Part shown: piece after piece, positions 4,877 through 5,146 of the stretch
Layout of the letters: every line of letters begins with the position of its first letter
How positions within the stretch are numbered: position 1 is the first letter of the stretch
Assembly: GCA_016286835.1 (NCBI GenBank)
Contig: JAEEUD010000148.1
Location: 1-5,146, forward strand
Reading direction: 5' to 3'
Origin: Pyramidobacter sp.
Lineage (GTDB): Bacteria; Synergistota; Synergistia; Synergistales; Dethiosulfovibrionaceae
DNA length: 5,146 bases
Program-made: the position numbers and the translations under genes
Notes under the pieces: generated by a model
Seen by the model: the letters and a program-made list of their open reading frames with translations, nothing else
The model's database searches: none
Told to the model about the DNA's origin: nothing

Positions 4877-5146
4877 TTAGTATTTCGCCACGTCGGCGGC
4901 CTTTTTGACGATGATGATCCAGGCGCCGTTGCGCGCGCGCTTGAGCAGCTCGATCATCGCGTCCTCTTCGAGGCTGATGCAGCCGCCCGTGGTCCAGTGG
5001 TCTTTCGCCTTGACGTGCACGAAGATCGCCGAGCCGAGGCCGGGGATCTGCGGATTCGTGTTATGGCCGACGGCCATCGCGTAGTCGTACTGATAGTAGT
5101 CGATCAGGTGCTCGCCGCCGATCTTCGTTTTGCTTTCCACCCATGT
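4877..5146 (-). CDS. L,D-transpeptidase (YkuD domain), C-terminal part; 5' part beyond window
   Basis: The visible 89 codons end at TAA (4879-4877) and the frame is open to the right edge, so the start lies outside the window; the GTG at 5140 is an internal Val rather than a start. The segment is the catalytic end of a YkuD/ErfK-type L,D-transpeptidase, which forms 3-3 cross-links in peptidoglycan or attaches proteins to it, outside the cytoplasmic membrane. Counting from the Val at 5140, the catalytic Cys is Cys54 in TTGGCISL and the partner His is probably His42 in IFVHVKAKDHW. The common SHGC motif is here TGGC, a variant also reported in YkuD subgroups with T-x-G-C. The upstream GHNTNPQIPGLGSAIF stretch fits the family's substrate-groove strand. 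The gene converges on the S10 gene and shares its terminator. Any signal peptide or LysM/peptidoglycan-binding domain would lie outside the window. Confidence 0.9.
   Translation of the reverse strand, partial: TWVESKTKIGGEHLIDYYQYDYAMAVGHNTNPQIPGLGSAIFVHVKAKDHWTTGGCISLEEDAMIELLKRARNGAWIIIVKKAADVAKY

Noticed and set aside
4015..4908. 297-codon open frame on the plus strand
   Set aside because: It overlaps the S10 gene in another frame and crosses the terminator into the convergent gene; the product is Arg/Pro-rich without domain motifs.
5138..5140. GTG start for the L,D-transpeptidase
   Set aside because: The frame continues open to the window edge, and an 87-aa product would lack most of the YkuD domain, so this is an internal Val codon.

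Overview
The window is 5,146 bases of GC-rich bacterial DNA. It holds five protein-coding genes: two cut by the window edges and three complete. The extracytoplasmic solute-binding protein has a cleavable signal peptide without a lipobox cysteine, and an L,D-transpeptidase is present. Both suggest a diderm (Gram-negative-type) cell. A stand-alone amino-acid-type binding protein, a TauE/SafE permease and an S10 peptidase would suit a peptide- or amino-acid-using anaerobe such as a member of Synergistota. That placement is inference from gene content and style, not from a marker gene.

Left part (1-2152), read on the minus strand. A family 3 solute-binding protein gene (1234-1992) is followed by an intrinsic terminator (1165-1200). 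Next comes the start of an exported, alpha-helical protein of unknown function (1-1130), which runs off the left edge. The latter appears in no complete open frame because its stop codon lies outside the window, but its frame is open for 376 codons behind a ribosome binding site and signal peptide. Between the binding protein and the next gene lies a 160-base divergent promoter region.

Middle (2153-2936), plus strand. A TauE/SafE-type membrane permease has a recognisable promoter, a strong ribosome binding site and a textbook terminator.

Intergenic island (2879-3316). This 438-base non-coding stretch is the least explained part of the window. It contains an inverted/direct repeat around CCGGTTA, one perfect DnaA box, an AT-rich array of four 21-22-base tandem repeats plus a split fifth copy, further small palindromes, and a TATAAT promoter element with an inverted repeat at the expected transcription start. 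It could be an origin-like iteron region, an operator array, or the orphan end of an IS21-like element. The sequence alone does not decide between these.

Right part (3317-5146). A signal-less S10 serine-carboxypeptidase-like protein keeps the Ser/Asp/His triad but has Lys where the family normally has the oxyanion-hole Gly. It converges through a shared bidirectional terminator on the 3' part of an L,D-transpeptidase gene that enters from the right edge. The genes do not form one operon. Apart from the two leftmost minus-strand genes, each appears to be its own transcription unit.
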